Source of the DNA: Paraconexibacter algicola
GTDB taxonomy: Bacteria; Actinomycetota; Thermoleophilia; Solirubrobacterales; Solirubrobacteraceae
Assembly: GCF_003044185.1 (NCBI RefSeq)
Contig: NZ_PYYB01000001.1
Coordinates: forward strand, 2,748,978-2,812,977
Direction: 5' to 3'
DNA length: 64,000 nucleotides
The notes under the pieces: generated by a model
Told to the model about the DNA's origin: nothing
The model's database searches: none
What the model saw: the letters and a program-made list of their open reading frames with translations, nothing else
Part shown: positions 43,558-52,779 of the stretch, piece by piece
Layout of the letters: every line of letters begins with the position of its first letter
Position numbering within the stretch: position 1 is the stretch's first letter
Position numbers and translations under genes: made by a program

Positions 43558-43896
43558 ATGACCAAGCCGTCCCTCGTCGCCGCGGCCGCACTCGTCGCCG
43601 CCGGCGCCGGCGTCGTCGCCATCCCTGCCATGGCCGCGACGAAGACCGTCAAGGCCACCTCGGCGAACACCTGGTCGCCGAAGAGCCTCAGCGTCAAGAA
43701 GGGCGACACGGTCCGATTCACGTGGAGCACCTCCGTGCCGCACAACGTCCGCAAGACCTCCGGCGCGGGCAAGGCGCTGCGCACCGGCATCTCGCAGAAG
43801 GGCAGCGGCTCGTTCAAGGTGCCCGCGAAGGGCACCTACCGCTTCGTGTGCGACGTGCACCCGGGCACGATGAAGATCACCGTCAAGGCCTCCTGA
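43558..43896 (+). CDS. Secreted plastocyanin/pseudoazurin-type cupredoxin
   Basis: 112 residues. A signal peptide ends near AMAA. The type 1 copper ligands are recognisable: His in VPHNV, then Cys, His and Met in FVCDVHPGTMKI. WSPKSLSVKKGDTVRFTW is the usual strand before the first ligand. It is a small soluble electron carrier or copper-storage protein outside the cell. CAGGAG is 5 nt before the ATG. It follows the mutase by 18 bp and may be co-transcribed with it, although no functional link is obvious. Confidence 0.9.
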   Translation: MTKPSLVAAAALVAAGAGVVAIPAMAATKTVKATSANTWSPKSLSVKKGDTVRFTWSTSVPHNVRKTSGAGKALRTGISQKGSGSFKVPAKGTYRFVCDVHPGTMKITVKAS

Positions 43897-43920
43897 GCCG
43901 GCCCGTCGCGGGTCCGCGGT

Positions 43921-45351
43921 TCAGGCCGCGTCCGCGCTGCGGGCGCGGCGCGGGCCCGCGATCGCGCCGACCTCGAGCGCCGCGGCGCTGAGCGCCTGCG
44001 GCAGCTCGAGCGCCTGCGGCAGCGCCGTCGGATCGAGGTAGACGCTGAAGGTCACCTCGTCGCGGACGGTGAAGATGCCGATCGACAGCGCGTGGCCGTC
44101 GGTGATCGGGATGACCGGTGCCGCCTCGATCAGCTCCGCCCCGAGCAGGTAGACGGGCATCCGGGGCCCGGGCACGTTGGAGACGGTCAGGTTGTAGGTC
44201 CGCGGGCTCGCCGCGAGCCGGGCGGCCGCCTCCTTCAGCGGCTCGGGGAGCACGCCGAGCGCCCCCATCAGCGTCTCGCCGCCGCCCGCGCGACCCTGGT
44301 CCTTGAACCGCGAGGTCTCCGCGTGGATCGCCGCGAGCCGCTCCGCCGGCCGGTGCAGCTGCACCGGCAGCTCGACGAACACGAACGAGATCCGGTTGCC
44401 CAGATCGCCCGCCTCCTCCGCGGCGCGCGTGCTCACCGGCACCATGACCTTCAGCGGGGCCGGCACCCGGCCGGCGCGCATCGACAGCTCGCGCAGCGCG
44501 CCGCTGACGACGCACAGCGCGACGTCGTTGAGCGTCACGCCGTGGCGGCGCTTGACGTCCAGCAGCGGCCCGATCGCCGTCGTGTGGTGCACGAGGGCGC
44601 GGTGCGCGGTGATCGGGCGGTTGACGTAGGAGGACGGTGCGGGCTTCAGCACGTCCTCGCCGACCGAGAGCGCCGCGCGGCGCAGCGTGTCCGCCAGCCG
44701 CACGCCGGAGCGCAGGCCCCCGGGGCCGCTGCGCGCCATCCGCGCCAGGCCGCCCGCGGCCCGCAGCGACTCGAGGCCGCCGTCGGCCAGCGCCTCGAGC
44801 GCCAGGCGCGTCGGCCCGGGCGCGGCCCGGGCGGTCCACTCGTCCGGGTCACCGTGGTCGGCGTCGGCGCTGACGTCGAGCAGCAGCAGCGCGAGCTCGA
44901 CCGCGCTCTTGCCGTCGACCATCGCGTGGTGGATCTTCATGACCATGCCGATCGTCCCGTCCTCGAGCTGCGGCGCGAGCTCGATGCGCCACAGCGCGCG
45001 GGTGCGGTCCAGCGGCGTCGAGAGGCAGCGGTCGACGAGCTCGTCGAAGCGGGCCCGCGACAGCGGCTCGTCCGGGGCCGACATCGGGACGACGTGCGCG
45101 GCGATGTCGAACCGCTCGTCGTCGATCCAGACCGGCTCCCCGAAGCCGGCGGGCGGGAACGCGACGCGCTGACGGAACCGCTCGGCGTACCGCAGCCGGG
45201 CCGACACCGAGGCGCGCAGCGCCTCGATCGTCACCGGTCGCCCGTCGGCGCGCGGGGCGAAGCGCCCCTTCCAGGCGACGTGCATGTGCGCGCTCGCCGT
45301 CTCGACCCGGAAGAACGACGCGTCGAGGGTGGAGAGGCGGGAGCGGGGCAT
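43921..45351 (-). CDS. Wax ester synthase/diacylglycerol acyltransferase (WS/DGAT)
   Basis: 476 residues from the ATG at 45351. The catalytic motif HHxxxDG appears as HHAMVDG at His141-His142. PVSTRAAEEAGDLGNRISFVFVELPV and NLTVSNVPGPRMPVYLLGAE later in the protein are also family signatures. It acylates diacylglycerol or fatty alcohol to storage lipids at the inner membrane. A further in-frame GTG 45 nt upstream would give MSVARGPRRRD, which is not conserved. It lies between the two mutase subunit genes on the opposite strand and shares its promoter region with the small subunit, so it may be under the same regulator. Confidence 0.92.
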   Translation of the reverse strand: MPRSRLSTLDASFFRVETASAHMHVAWKGRFAPRADGRPVTIEALRASVSARLRYAERFRQRVAFPPAGFGEPVWIDDERFDIAAHVVPMSAPDEPLSRARFDELVDRCLSTPLDRTRALWRIELAPQLEDGTIGMVMKIHHAMVDGKSAVELALLLLDVSADADHGDPDEWTARAAPGPTRLALEALADGGLESLRAAGGLARMARSGPGGLRSGVRLADTLRRAALSVGEDVLKPAPSSYVNRPITAHRALVHHTTAIGPLLDVKRRHGVTLNDVALCVVSGALRELSMRAGRVPAPLKVMVPVSTRAAEEAGDLGNRISFVFVELPVQLHRPAERLAAIHAETSRFKDQGRAGGGETLMGALGVLPEPLKEAAARLAASPRTYNLTVSNVPGPRMPVYLLGAELIEAAPVIPITDGHALSIGIFTVRDEVTFSVYLDPTALPQALELPQALSAAALEVGAIAGPRRARSADAA

Positions 45352-45493
45352 GGTGGGACGATCGTCGCGCCGGCGTGGCCCGCGCGCCACGGACACCCGG
45401 TCCAGAACCGCGGCCCCGTGCCCGTCCGCCGCGTCGAGCCGTGGGACGTCGGCGCGGCCTCCCTAGTAACACGCGCGCGCGCCCAGCCGTCAC

Positions 45494-45505
45494 GTGGACG
45501 TCCAC
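45494..45505. promoter_or_regulatory. Palindromic operator O3 at the mutase small-subunit promoter
   Basis: GTGGACGTCCAC is a perfect 12-bp palindrome identical to the core of O1 upstream of the large-subunit gene. A TAGACT hexamer at 45511-45516 can serve as -10 box, so the site would lie in its spacer. It sits in the 204-bp divergent gap between the WS/DGAT gene and the small-subunit gene and could control both. Confidence 0.7.
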
Positions 45506-45555
45506 CTGACTAGACTTCCGACCGCGCCCGTCCGCCCGCCGAGGAGCTCCATCGC

Positions 45556-45972
45556 ATGTCCACCAGCACCGCCCAGAAGAAGATCCGCGTCGTCGTCGCC
45601 AAGCCGGGACTCGACGGCCACGACCGTGGCGCGAAGATCATCGCCCGGGCGTTGCGGGACGCGGGCATGGAGGTCATCTACACCGGCCTCCACCAGACGC
45701 CGGAGCAGATCGTCGAGACGGTGATCCAGGAGGACGCCGACGCTGTCGGTCTGTCCATCCTGTCGGGCGCGCACATGACGCTGGTGCCGCGCATCGTCGA
45801 GCTGCTGAAGGAGCAGGGCATCGACGACGTGCTCGTCACCGTCGGCGGGACGATTCCCGCCGACGACATCCCGGAGCTGAAGAAGCTCGGTGTGGCGGAG
45901 GTGTTCACCCCCGGCGCGCCCACGAGCGACATCATCGACTTCATCCAGGGCGCCGTCGCCGAGCGGGAGTAG
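45556..45972 (+). CDS. B12-binding small subunit of the acyl-CoA mutase (IcmB-like)
   Basis: 138 residues. The cobalamin-binding motif DxHxxG is present as [10 protein letters not shown] with His22, followed by GLSIL and VGGTIP. The length matches IcmB of Streptomyces (136 residues). It supplies adenosylcobalamin to the large subunit at 41872. A GAGGAG Shine-Dalgarno sequence precedes the ATG. The two subunits are encoded 2 kb apart (large-subunit stop to small-subunit start) rather than adjacent, with a cupredoxin and WS/DGAT gene between, yet both promoters carry the same palindrome. Confidence 0.93.
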   Translation: MSTSTAQKKIRVVVAKPGLDGHDRGAKIIARALRDAGMEVIYTGLHQTPEQIVETVIQEDADAVGLSILSGAHMTLVPRIVELLKEQGIDDVLVTVGGTIPADDIPELKKLGVAEVFTPGAPTSDIIDFIQGAVAERE

Positions 45973-46026
45973 ATCCCGCTCGTAACGTCGCCCATGGCGC
46001 GGGGGTATGTCATGCCGTCGCGCCTC

Positions 46027-46046
46027 GATTGACTCGTCAGTCAATC
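46027..46046. promoter_or_regulatory. TetR-type operator at the ETF operon promoter
   Basis: GATTGACT and AGTCAATC form perfect 8-bp arms around CGTC. The TTGACT in the left arm can serve as a -35 box, with TACACT at 46054-46059 as the -10 (19-bp spacer). The sequence has the form of sites bound by TetR-family regulators of fatty-acid and branched-chain catabolism. Its regulator is not identified; a TetR gene at 56547 is one candidate. Confidence 0.65.
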
Positions 46047-46092
46047 ACGCAGGTACACTCCCGAACGTTCGTTTCCCCCCGAGGAGGCCGCA

Positions 46093-46881
46093 GTGAAGAT
46101 CGCCGTCCTGGTCAAAGAGGTCCCGGACGCCGCTGTCCAGAAGCGTGTCGACCCCAGCACGGGTCGCATGGATCGCAGTGGTGAGAAGAACCTGAACCCG
46201 TACGACACGCACGCCATCGAGGCCGCGATGCAGATCAAGGAAGGCGGCGTCGCCGTCGACGAGATCGTCGCCGTCACGATGGGCCCGGAGTCCGCCGTGC
46301 GCGCGCTCCACAAGGCCGTGTCCCTGGGTGCCGACCGCTCCGTCCACCTGACCGACCCGGCCGTCGCCGGCTCGGACGTGGCCGCGACCGGCTACGCGCT
46401 CGCGCAGACGCTCAAGCGCGAGAACCCCGACCTCGTCCTGCTGGGTCAGCAGTCCGACGACGGCGAGTGCTACACGATCGGTGCGGTCGTCGCCGAGCAC
46501 CTCGGCGCCCCCTCGCTGACGCAGGTCATCAAGCTCGACGTCGAGGGCGAGACCCTCGTCTGCGAGCGTCAGGCCGAGTACGGCTACGACACCGTCGAGG
46601 TCGGCCTCCCGGCCGTCATCTCCGTCGGTGACGCCATCAACGAGCCGCGCTACCCGTCGCTGAAGGCGATCATGGGCGCGAAGAAGAAGCCGCTCGACAC
46701 CGTCGCCACCGGCGATGTCGACATCGACACCTCGAAGGTCGGCGCCGACAACTCCGCCGCCCAGTGGACCGCCGCGAAGGCCCCGCCGCAGAAGGCCGCC
46801 GGCACCATCATCGAGGACGAGGACACCGCCGAGACGGTCGAGAAGATCGTCGCCTGGCTCGACGAGCGCAAGCTCATCTAA
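46093..46881 (+). CDS. etfB: Electron transfer flavoprotein beta subunit
   Basis: 262 residues. The N-terminus MKIAVLVKEVPDAAV and the family signature around VLLGQQSDDGECYTIGAVVAEHLG are typical of EtfB/FixA. It binds AMP and, with the alpha subunit, accepts electrons from acyl-CoA dehydrogenases. GAGGAGG lies ahead of the GTG. First of a three-gene operon etfB, etfA and ETF dehydrogenase, with spacings of 12 and 10 bp. The promoter has a TetR-type operator. A Lys/Ala-rich insertion near residues 215-235 is longer than in most orthologues. Confidence 0.95.
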   Translation: MKIAVLVKEVPDAAVQKRVDPSTGRMDRSGEKNLNPYDTHAIEAAMQIKEGGVAVDEIVAVTMGPESAVRALHKAVSLGADRSVHLTDPAVAGSDVAATGYALAQTLKRENPDLVLLGQQSDDGECYTIGAVVAEHLGAPSLTQVIKLDVEGETLVCERQAEYGYDTVEVGLPAVISVGDAINEPRYPSLKAIMGAKKKPLDTVATGDVDIDTSKVGADNSAAQWTAAKAPPQKAAGTIIEDEDTAETVEKIVAWLDERKLI

Positions 46882-46893
46882 GGAGACATCACC

Positions 46894-47865
46894 ATGGCGA
46901 ACATCCTGGTCTACGCGCTCCACTACGAGGGCGCGGTCAACAAGAACTCCCTCGGTGCCGTGTCCGAGGCCGCGAAGCTCGCGGGCGAGCTCGGCGGCGA
47001 GGCGCACGCGATCCTGATCGGCGACGGCGCGGCCGACGTCGCGGGCTCGCTCGGCGCGTACGGCGCCAAGAAGGTCTTCGTGGCGGACGCCCCGGCCGGC
47101 CTGGCCGGTCCGGCGATCGACGCGATGGCGGGCGTCCTGAACGGCGGCGACTACAAGTACGTCCTGTTCGGCGGCGGCCTCCTGGGCTTCGAGATCGGCG
47201 CCGGCCTCGCCGCGCGCCTCGGCGCGGGCGTCGCGATGGAGGTCACCGCGGTGACCGTCCAGGGCGGCGAGCTCGTCGCGGAGCGTCCGATCCTCGGCGA
47301 CTCCTCGATCTCCGAGATCAAGTTCCGCTCGGACATCGGCATCATCATCGGCCGCCTCAACGCGTTCGAGATCAAGCAGTCCGGCGGCGACGCGGCCGTC
47401 GAGAACGTCTCCGTCGAGCTGTCGGCGCAGGCCGGCAAGGCGACGCTGCGCACCCGCGGTGAGCAGCGCGGCGCCGACGTCGACATCGAGGGCGCGGACG
47501 TCCTCGTCGCCGGCGGTCGCGGCCTGGGCAAGGCGGAGGGCTTCGACCTCTGCGACCAGCTCGCCGCCGCGTTCGGTGGCAACTCCGCCGTCGCCGCGAC
47601 CCGCGCGGTCGTCGACGCCGGCTGGTACCCCTACGCCGCCCAGATCGGCCAGACCGGCAAGACGGTCGCGCCGAAGCTGTACCTCGCGGCCGGCATCTCC
47701 GGCGCGATCCAGCACAAGGTCGGCATGCAGTCCTCGGAGAACATCGTCGCGATCAACAAGGACGCGAACGCCCCGATCTTCGAGTTCAGCGACCTCGGCA
47801 TCGTCGGCGATCTGAACAAGATCCTCCCGAAGCTGACCGAGGCCATCAAGGCGAAGAAGGGCTAA
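46894..47865 (+). CDS. etfA: Electron transfer flavoprotein alpha subunit
   Basis: 323 residues. The FAD-binding C-terminal domain is evident: [19 protein letters not shown], then [45 protein letters not shown], with [27 protein letters not shown] at the end. It carries the FAD that relays electrons from dehydrogenases to ETF dehydrogenase. It follows etfB by 12 bp with an AAGGAG Shine-Dalgarno sequence. Confidence 0.95.
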   Translation: MANILVYALHYEGAVNKNSLGAVSEAAKLAGELGGEAHAILIGDGAADVAGSLGAYGAKKVFVADAPAGLAGPAIDAMAGVLNGGDYKYVLFGGGLLGFEIGAGLAARLGAGVAMEVTAVTVQGGELVAERPILGDSSISEIKFRSDIGIIIGRLNAFEIKQSGGDAAVENVSVELSAQAGKATLRTRGEQRGADVDIEGADVLVAGGRGLGKAEGFDLCDQLAAAFGGNSAVAATRAVVDAGWYPYAAQIGQTGKTVAPKLYLAAGISGAIQHKVGMQSSENIVAINKDANAPIFEFSDLGIVGDLNKILPKLTEAIKAKKG

Positions 47866-47875
47866 GGAGCACGGC

Positions 47876-49627
47876 ATGGCCGCCACCACGAAGAACGGGA
47901 AGACCGCGCCCGCGGCCTACCCGCCGCCGGTGAACACCCAGCAGGAGTTCATCAAGCGGGAGGTCGACCCCGAGGACGAGATCATCGAGGTCGGCGTCGC
48001 CATCGTCGGTGGCGGCACCGCCGGTCTCGCGACCGCGAACCGGCTCCTGCAGCTGCTGCACGAGGACGCCGAGAACGGCGGCGACGTGATGGAGCGCCTC
48101 GGCGAGGTGCCCGTCGCGATCGTCGAGAAGGCGAAGGTCTGCGGTGGGCACACGCTGTCCGGCGCGGTCGTCCGCCCCGACCCGCTGCTCGAGCTCTTCC
48201 CGGACATGACCCGGGAGGACTGGCGCAAGGAGGGCTTCGCCTACGGCGAGGTCACGAAGGAGGCGGTCTACGCGACGCCCACCTCGAAGATCTCCCTGCG
48301 CGTCCCGACGCCGCCGAACTTCAAGAACCACGGCAACGAGGTCATCTCGGTCTCGGCGCTCGCCCGCTACCAGGCGCGCGTCGCCGAGGAGGCCGGCGCG
48401 TACATCCTCACCGAGACCGCGGCGACCCAGCTGCTCGTCGAGGACGGTCGCGTCCGCGGCGTCCGCTCGGGCGACAAGGGCCGCGGCAAGGAGGGCCAGG
48501 AGCTCGGCAACTTCGAGCCCGGCACCGACATCGTCGCCCAGCACACGGTCCTCGCCGAGGGCTGCTGGGGCCACCTGACCGGTGCGGCGATCCGCGAGTT
48601 CGACCTCGCGGAGAACCGCGAGCCCCAGGTCTGGGAGCTCGGCGTCAAGGAGGTCTGGAAGGTCCCGAAGCCGCTGGACCGCCTGATCCACACGCTCGGC
48701 CCGTGGCCGCTGGCGATCAGCCCGAAGTACGGGCAGGTCGGCGGCACCTGGATCTACCCGATGAAGGACGAGAAGACCGGGGAGGACCTGGTCTCGATCG
48801 GCTTCGTCGTCGAGCTCGAGTACGCGGACGCCACCACGTCCCCGCACGACATGCTCCAGACGTTCAAGACGCACCCGCTGGTCCGCAAGATCCTCGAGGG
48901 CGGCGAGCGCGTCGCGTGGGGCGCCAAGGCGCTCCCGGGCGGCGGCTACTGGTCGATGCCGAAGCTCAGCATGCCCGGCGCGCTGATCGTCGGCGACGCG
49001 GGCGGCATGGTCGACACGCTGGCGCTCAAGGGCGTCCACCACTGCATCAAGTCCGGCATCCTCGCGGGCGAGGCGATCTTCAACGCGCTGAAGACCGGCG
49101 AGAGCAGCCTCGAGTCCTACGAGCAGGCGATCGAGGAGTCGACGGTCGGCAAGGAGCTGTGGGAGGTGCGCAACGCGCGCCAGCCGCTGCAGAAGGGCCT
49201 GCTGATCGGCGGCCCGATCTCCGGCCTGCACCAGGTCACCAAGGGCAAGCTGCCCGGGCGCCTGGCGTGGCACCGCAACGACCACAAGCCGATGTTCATC
49301 GGCAAGACGAAGGACCGCTACGTCAAGCCGGACGGGAAGTACACGTTCGACAAGCTGTCCTCGGTCTACATCACGGGCAACGCGACCCGTGACGACGCGC
49401 CGAACCACATCCGCGTCCAGAAGAACGTCCCCCGCGAGGTCGCGGAGACGTGGGTCTGGATGTGCCCGGCCGGCGTGTACGAGATCCCCGAGGACGAGCC
49501 CGAGACGGGCAAGGTCAACGTCGTCGTGAACTACACGAACTGCGTGCAGTGCGGTGCGATCACCGCCAAGGGCGGCCGCCTCACCACCCCCGAGGGTGGC
49601 GACGGCCCGCTCTACCAGATCACCTGA
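47876..49627 (+). CDS. Electron transfer flavoprotein-ubiquinone (quinone) oxidoreductase
   Basis: 583 residues. The FAD Rossmann motif reads VAIVGGGTAGLATANRLL near residue 45, with GGHTLSGAVVRPDPL and GGYWSMPKLSMPGALIVGDAGGMVDTLALKGVHHCIKSG. The C-terminal domain carries the 4Fe-4S cysteines in WMCPAGVYEI and NYTNCVQCGAITAK. It transfers electrons from reduced ETF into the membrane quinone pool, coupling acyl-CoA dehydrogenation to respiration. It is last in the etf operon and is followed by a strong hairpin. Confidence 0.93.
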   Translation: MAATTKNGKTAPAAYPPPVNTQQEFIKREVDPEDEIIEVGVAIVGGGTAGLATANRLLQLLHEDAENGGDVMERLGEVPVAIVEKAKVCGGHTLSGAVVRPDPLLELFPDMTREDWRKEGFAYGEVTKEAVYATPTSKISLRVPTPPNFKNHGNEVISVSALARYQARVAEEAGAYILTETAATQLLVEDGRVRGVRSGDKGRGKEGQELGNFEPGTDIVAQHTVLAEGCWGHLTGAAIREFDLAENREPQVWELGVKEVWKVPKPLDRLIHTLGPWPLAISPKYGQVGGTWIYPMKDEKTGEDLVSIGFVVELEYADATTSPHDMLQTFKTHPLVRKILEGGERVAWGAKALPGGGYWSMPKLSMPGALIVGDAGGMVDTLALKGVHHCIKSGILAGEAIFNALKTGESSLESYEQAIEESTVGKELWEVRNARQPLQKGLLIGGPISGLHQVTKGKLPGRLAWHRNDHKPMFIGKTKDRYVKPDGKYTFDKLSSVYITGNATRDDAPNHIRVQKNVPREVAETWVWMCPAGVYEIPEDEPETGKVNVVVNYTNCVQCGAITAKGGRLTTPEGGDGPLYQIT

Positions 49628-49656
49628 TCCGGGCACGAGCACGATCGAGCAGGACC

Positions 49657-49685
49657 GCGAGGGGCGCAACATCTGCGCCCCTCGC
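49657..49685 (+). terminator. Terminator hairpin after the ETF operon
   Basis: Perfect 12-bp arms (GCGAGGGGCGCA / TGCGCCCCTCGC) flank a 5-nt loop, 30 nt after the stop of the ETF dehydrogenase gene. No T-run follows, only CTGTTCG, but the stem is strong. It probably ends the etf transcript. It lies 19 nt upstream of the next gene. Confidence 0.7.
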
Positions 49686-49703
49686 CTGTTCGTGGGGGTG
49701 ACC

Positions 49704-50465
49704 ATGCCGTTCCGTCCCCCCGTCCTGGGCGCCCTCGCCGGCGCCGTCGCGCTGCTGGCGTCCGCCGCGACCCCGACGTCGGCCGCGACCGATCCCGGGC
49801 CGCGGCCGACGCTCGCCGCGAAGCTCACCGCCTGCGAGCCGGCGACAGACGTCGCGGGCGGCAGCGCCGCGTTCACCGCGTCGATGCCGGCACGCCGGGG
49901 CGCCTCGCGCCTGTGGATCCGCTTCGCGCTCGAGCGCCAGGCGCCCGGTCGCCGCGGCTGGGAGCGGGTCGCCGCCCCGACCTTCGGCGAGTGGGAGAAG
50001 TCGCGGCCCGGCGTCTCCGGGTTCGTCTACGCCAAGCGGGTCGAGGGGCTCGCCCCCGGGGCCTACCGGGCGGTCGTCCGCTTCCGCTGGGTCGACGCCG
50101 AGGGCCGCACGGTCCGCCGCGCTCAGCGCACGACGCCCGCCTGCCGGCAGCCGGACCCGCGGCCGAACCTCGAGCTCGTGCGGCTGCGGCCCGCCATGGG
50201 CGACGGCGGCCCGGTCGCCGAGGTCACCGTCCGCAACGGCGGTCGCACCGACACGCTCGCCCCCGCCGTGGTGACGCTGCGCGTGGCCGGCGTCGAGCAG
50301 CCGTCGCAGACCGTGCCGCCGCTGGGGCCGGGCGTCACCGCGATCGTGACGTTCCCGCTGGCCGGCTGCGCGCCCGGCCAGGAGCTGCGGGCCGAGGTCG
50401 ACCCGGCCGACGGCATCGACGAGGCCTCCGAGACCGACAACGTCGCCGTCCGTCCGTGCGGCTGA
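49704..50465 (+). CDS. Secreted protein with a CARDB-like C-terminal domain
   Basis: 253 residues. Signal peptide [21 protein letters not shown]. Two beta-rich parts: about residues 30-150 with no recognised domain, then a CARDB-like domain ([61 protein letters not shown]), which matches the usual end 'D..N.I.E..E.NN'. CARDB domains are cell-adhesion or enzyme accessory modules. Several in-frame GTGs precede this ATG by 6-12 nt; GGGGG with 7-nt spacing supports the ATG. Four cysteines could form disulfides outside the cell. Confidence 0.8.
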   Translation: MPFRPPVLGALAGAVALLASAATPTSAATDPGPRPTLAAKLTACEPATDVAGGSAAFTASMPARRGASRLWIRFALERQAPGRRGWERVAAPTFGEWEKSRPGVSGFVYAKRVEGLAPGAYRAVVRFRWVDAEGRTVRRAQRTTPACRQPDPRPNLELVRLRPAMGDGGPVAEVTVRNGGRTDTLAPAVVTLRVAGVEQPSQTVPPLGPGVTAIVTFPLAGCAPGQELRAEVDPADGIDEASETDNVAVRPCG

Positions 50466-50502
50466 CCGCCCGCTGGACGCGTTCCCTACACTCGTAGATG
50501 AG

Positions 50503-50730
50503 ATGAAGACCGCAATCCACCCCGAGTACGTCGAGGCGCACGTCCGCTGCACGTGCGGCAACGAGTTCACGACGCGCTCCACCATGCCCGAGATCCACGT
50601 GGAGATCTGCTCCAACTGCCACCCGTTCTACACGGGCCGGCAGAAGCTGGTCGACACCGGCGGTCGCGTCGAGCGCTTCAAGCGCCGCGCCGCCAAGCGC
50701 GCTGCCGATCAGCGCGTCTCGCAGGGCTAG
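50503..50730 (+). CDS. rpmE: 50S ribosomal protein L31 (zinc-binding form)
   Basis: 75 residues. [28 protein letters not shown] is the L31 start. Cysteines CTC and CSNC (in [12 protein letters not shown]) give the C+ (zinc-binding) form rather than the zinc-free RpmE2. It is a component of the large ribosomal subunit and bridges the head of the 30S. A TACACT hexamer ends 10 nt before the ATG. It precedes prfA, an order common in many bacteria. Confidence 0.96.
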   Translation: MKTAIHPEYVEAHVRCTCGNEFTTRSTMPEIHVEICSNCHPFYTGRQKLVDTGGRVERFKRRAAKRAADQRVSQG

Positions 50731-50861
50731 CGCCCACCGCACACCGCGACACCACGCGCCCGTCGGGACCACCCCGGCGGGCCGTTCGTCGTCCGGGACC
50801 CTGACGGGCCGGCCCCGGGCGGCGGACGCCCGCGCGCGCGGGTTCCCTCTACGCTCGTGGG

Positions 50862-51920
50862 GTGATCGAGCAGCTGGTCGGGCAGATCGAGGCGCGCTTC
50901 GCGGACCTCGAGCGGATGATGGTCGACCCCGAGGTGATCGGGGACCGGCAGCGCTACGCCGAGACCGGCCGCGAGTACCGCCAGCTCGAGGTCGCCGCGA
51001 AGCTCGCCGAGGAGTGGCGCCGCGCGTCCGACGACGTCGCCGGCGCCCAGGAGCTGCTGGCCGAGGGCGAGGACGACGAGGTCCGCGAGATGCTGAACGC
51101 CGGCCGCGCGCGCCTCGGGGAGCTCGAGGAGGAGCTGCGCCTGGCGATGGTCGAGCGCGACCCCAACGACGAGAAGAACGTCATCGTCGAGATCCAGGGC
51201 GGCGCCGGCGGGGAGGAGGCCGGCCTGTGGGCGGGCGACCTCTACCGGATGCTCACGAAGTACGGGGAGCGGCTGAAGTTCACGGTCGAGCCGATGGACA
51301 TCGGCGACGGCAAGTACACCTTCGCGGTCAAGGGCGACGGCGCGTTCAGCGTCTACAAGTTCGAGGGCGGCACGCACCGCGTCCAGCGCGTGCCCGCGAC
51401 CGAGACCCAGGGCCGCATCCACACCTCGACCGCCACGGTCGCGGTGCTGCCCGAGGCCGAGGAGGTCGACGTGCAGATCCACCAGTCCGACCTCCAGATC
51501 GACGTGTACCGCTCCGGCGGCCCGGGCGGCCAGTCGGTCAACACGACCGACTCGGCGGTGCGGATCACGCACAAGCCCACGGGGATCGTCGTGGCGATGC
51601 AGGACGAGAAGAGCCAGCTGCAGAACCGCGAGAAGGCGATGCGCGTGCTGCGCGCCCGGATCTACGAGGCGGCGCTCGCCGAGCAGCAGGCCGCCTGGTC
51701 GGCCGACCGCAAGGCCCAGGTCGGCACCGGCGACCGCGCCGAGAAGATCCGCACGTACAACTACGGCGAGCGCCGGGTCACCGACCACCGCATCAAGCTC
51801 ACCGCCCACAACCTCGACGCGGTCCTCGAGGGCGAGCTCGACGAGTTCACCGCCGCGCTCACCGCCGACGAGAAGCGCCGCCGGCTCGAGGCGCAGACCA
51901 CCGCCGGCGCCGGGTCGTGA
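50862..51920 (+). CDS. prfA: Peptide chain release factor 1
   Basis: 352 residues. The tripeptide anticodon region is PAT in RVPATETQGRIHTS, the PxT of RF1 for UAG/UAA rather than the SPF of RF2. The catalytic GGQ is in YRSGGPGGQSVNTTDSAVRITH. It hydrolyses peptidyl-tRNA at stop codons. A TACGCT hexamer (50850-50855) ends 6 nt before the GTG. Its stop overlaps the prmC start, which methylates this factor. Confidence 0.96.
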   Translation: MIEQLVGQIEARFADLERMMVDPEVIGDRQRYAETGREYRQLEVAAKLAEEWRRASDDVAGAQELLAEGEDDEVREMLNAGRARLGELEEELRLAMVERDPNDEKNVIVEIQGGAGGEEAGLWAGDLYRMLTKYGERLKFTVEPMDIGDGKYTFAVKGDGAFSVYKFEGGTHRVQRVPATETQGRIHTSTATVAVLPEAEEVDVQIHQSDLQIDVYRSGGPGGQSVNTTDSAVRITHKPTGIVVAMQDEKSQLQNREKAMRVLRARIYEAALAEQQAAWSADRKAQVGTGDRAEKIRTYNYGERRVTDHRIKLTAHNLDAVLEGELDEFTAALTADEKRRRLEAQTTAGAGS

Positions 51921-52759
51921 GCTTCGCGGGCGTCCCGGTCCGGGAGGCCCTCGACAGCGCGCTCGTCGCGCTGCGTGGCAGCGGCTCGGCGACGCCGGAG
52001 CTCGACGCCGAGCTGCTGCTCGCCCACGCGCTGGGCTGGGACCGCACGCGGCTGTTCCTCGAGCGCGACACCCCGGTCGAGGGGGCGGCGATCCGGGTCT
52101 TCCGCGACCTCGTGCGGCGCCGCACCGTCCTGCGCGAGCCCGTCGCCTACCTGCTAGGCACGCGCGGCTTCCGCCACCTCGACCTCGCGGTCGACCCGCG
52201 CGTGCTGATCCCGCGGCCGGAGACCGAGCTGCTGGTGGAGCTCGCCGTCGCCGCGCTGCCGTCCGGGGCCCGCGTGCTCGACGTCGGCACCGGGAGCGGC
52301 GCGATCGCGCTCGCGCTGAAGGACGAGCGGCCCGACCTGGAGGTGCACGCCGTCGACGCCAGCGCCGCGGCGCTCGAGGTCGCGCGGGCGAACGCGCGGC
52401 GACTGCGCCTCGACGTCGCGTTCGCGGCGGCCGACCTCCTGGACGGGGCGCCCGACGGCCCGTGGGACGCGGTCGTCTCCAACCCGCCCTACGTGCCCGA
52501 CGGCGACCGGGCGACGATGATGCACGACGTCGTCCAGCACGAGCCCGGGGACGCGCTGTTCGCCGGGCCGGACGGGCTCGACGTGCTGCGCCGGCTGCTC
52601 CCGGCGTGCGCGGCGGCGGCCGTGCCGTGGGTCGCCGTCGAGCACGGGATCGGGCAGCGCGGCGCGGTCGTCGGACTCGCCCGGGGGGCCGGCTACCCGC
52701 ACGCCGACGTGCACGACGACCTCGCGGGGATCGACCGCGTGGTGGTCGCCCGGCGCTGA
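51917..52759 (+). CDS. prmC: Release factor glutamine methyltransferase
   Basis: 280 residues. SAM motif I is VLDVGTGSGAIALAL and the catalytic NPPY is SNPPYVPDGD. The N-terminal helical domain (LLLAHALGWDRTRLFL) recognises the release factor. It methylates the Gln of the GGQ motif of RF1/RF2. The GTG overlaps the prfA stop in GTGA, the usual coupling. Confidence 0.94.
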   Translation: MSFAGVPVREALDSALVALRGSGSATPELDAELLLAHALGWDRTRLFLERDTPVEGAAIRVFRDLVRRRTVLREPVAYLLGTRGFRHLDLAVDPRVLIPRPETELLVELAVAALPSGARVLDVGTGSGAIALALKDERPDLEVHAVDASAAALEVARANARRLRLDVAFAAADLLDGAPDGPWDAVVSNPPYVPDGDRATMMHDVVQHEPGDALFAGPDGLDVLRRLLPACAAAAVPWVAVEHGIGQRGAVVGLARGAGYPHADVHDDLAGIDRVVVARR

Positions 52760-52779
52760 GCGGTCCGTACCCTCGGCAG

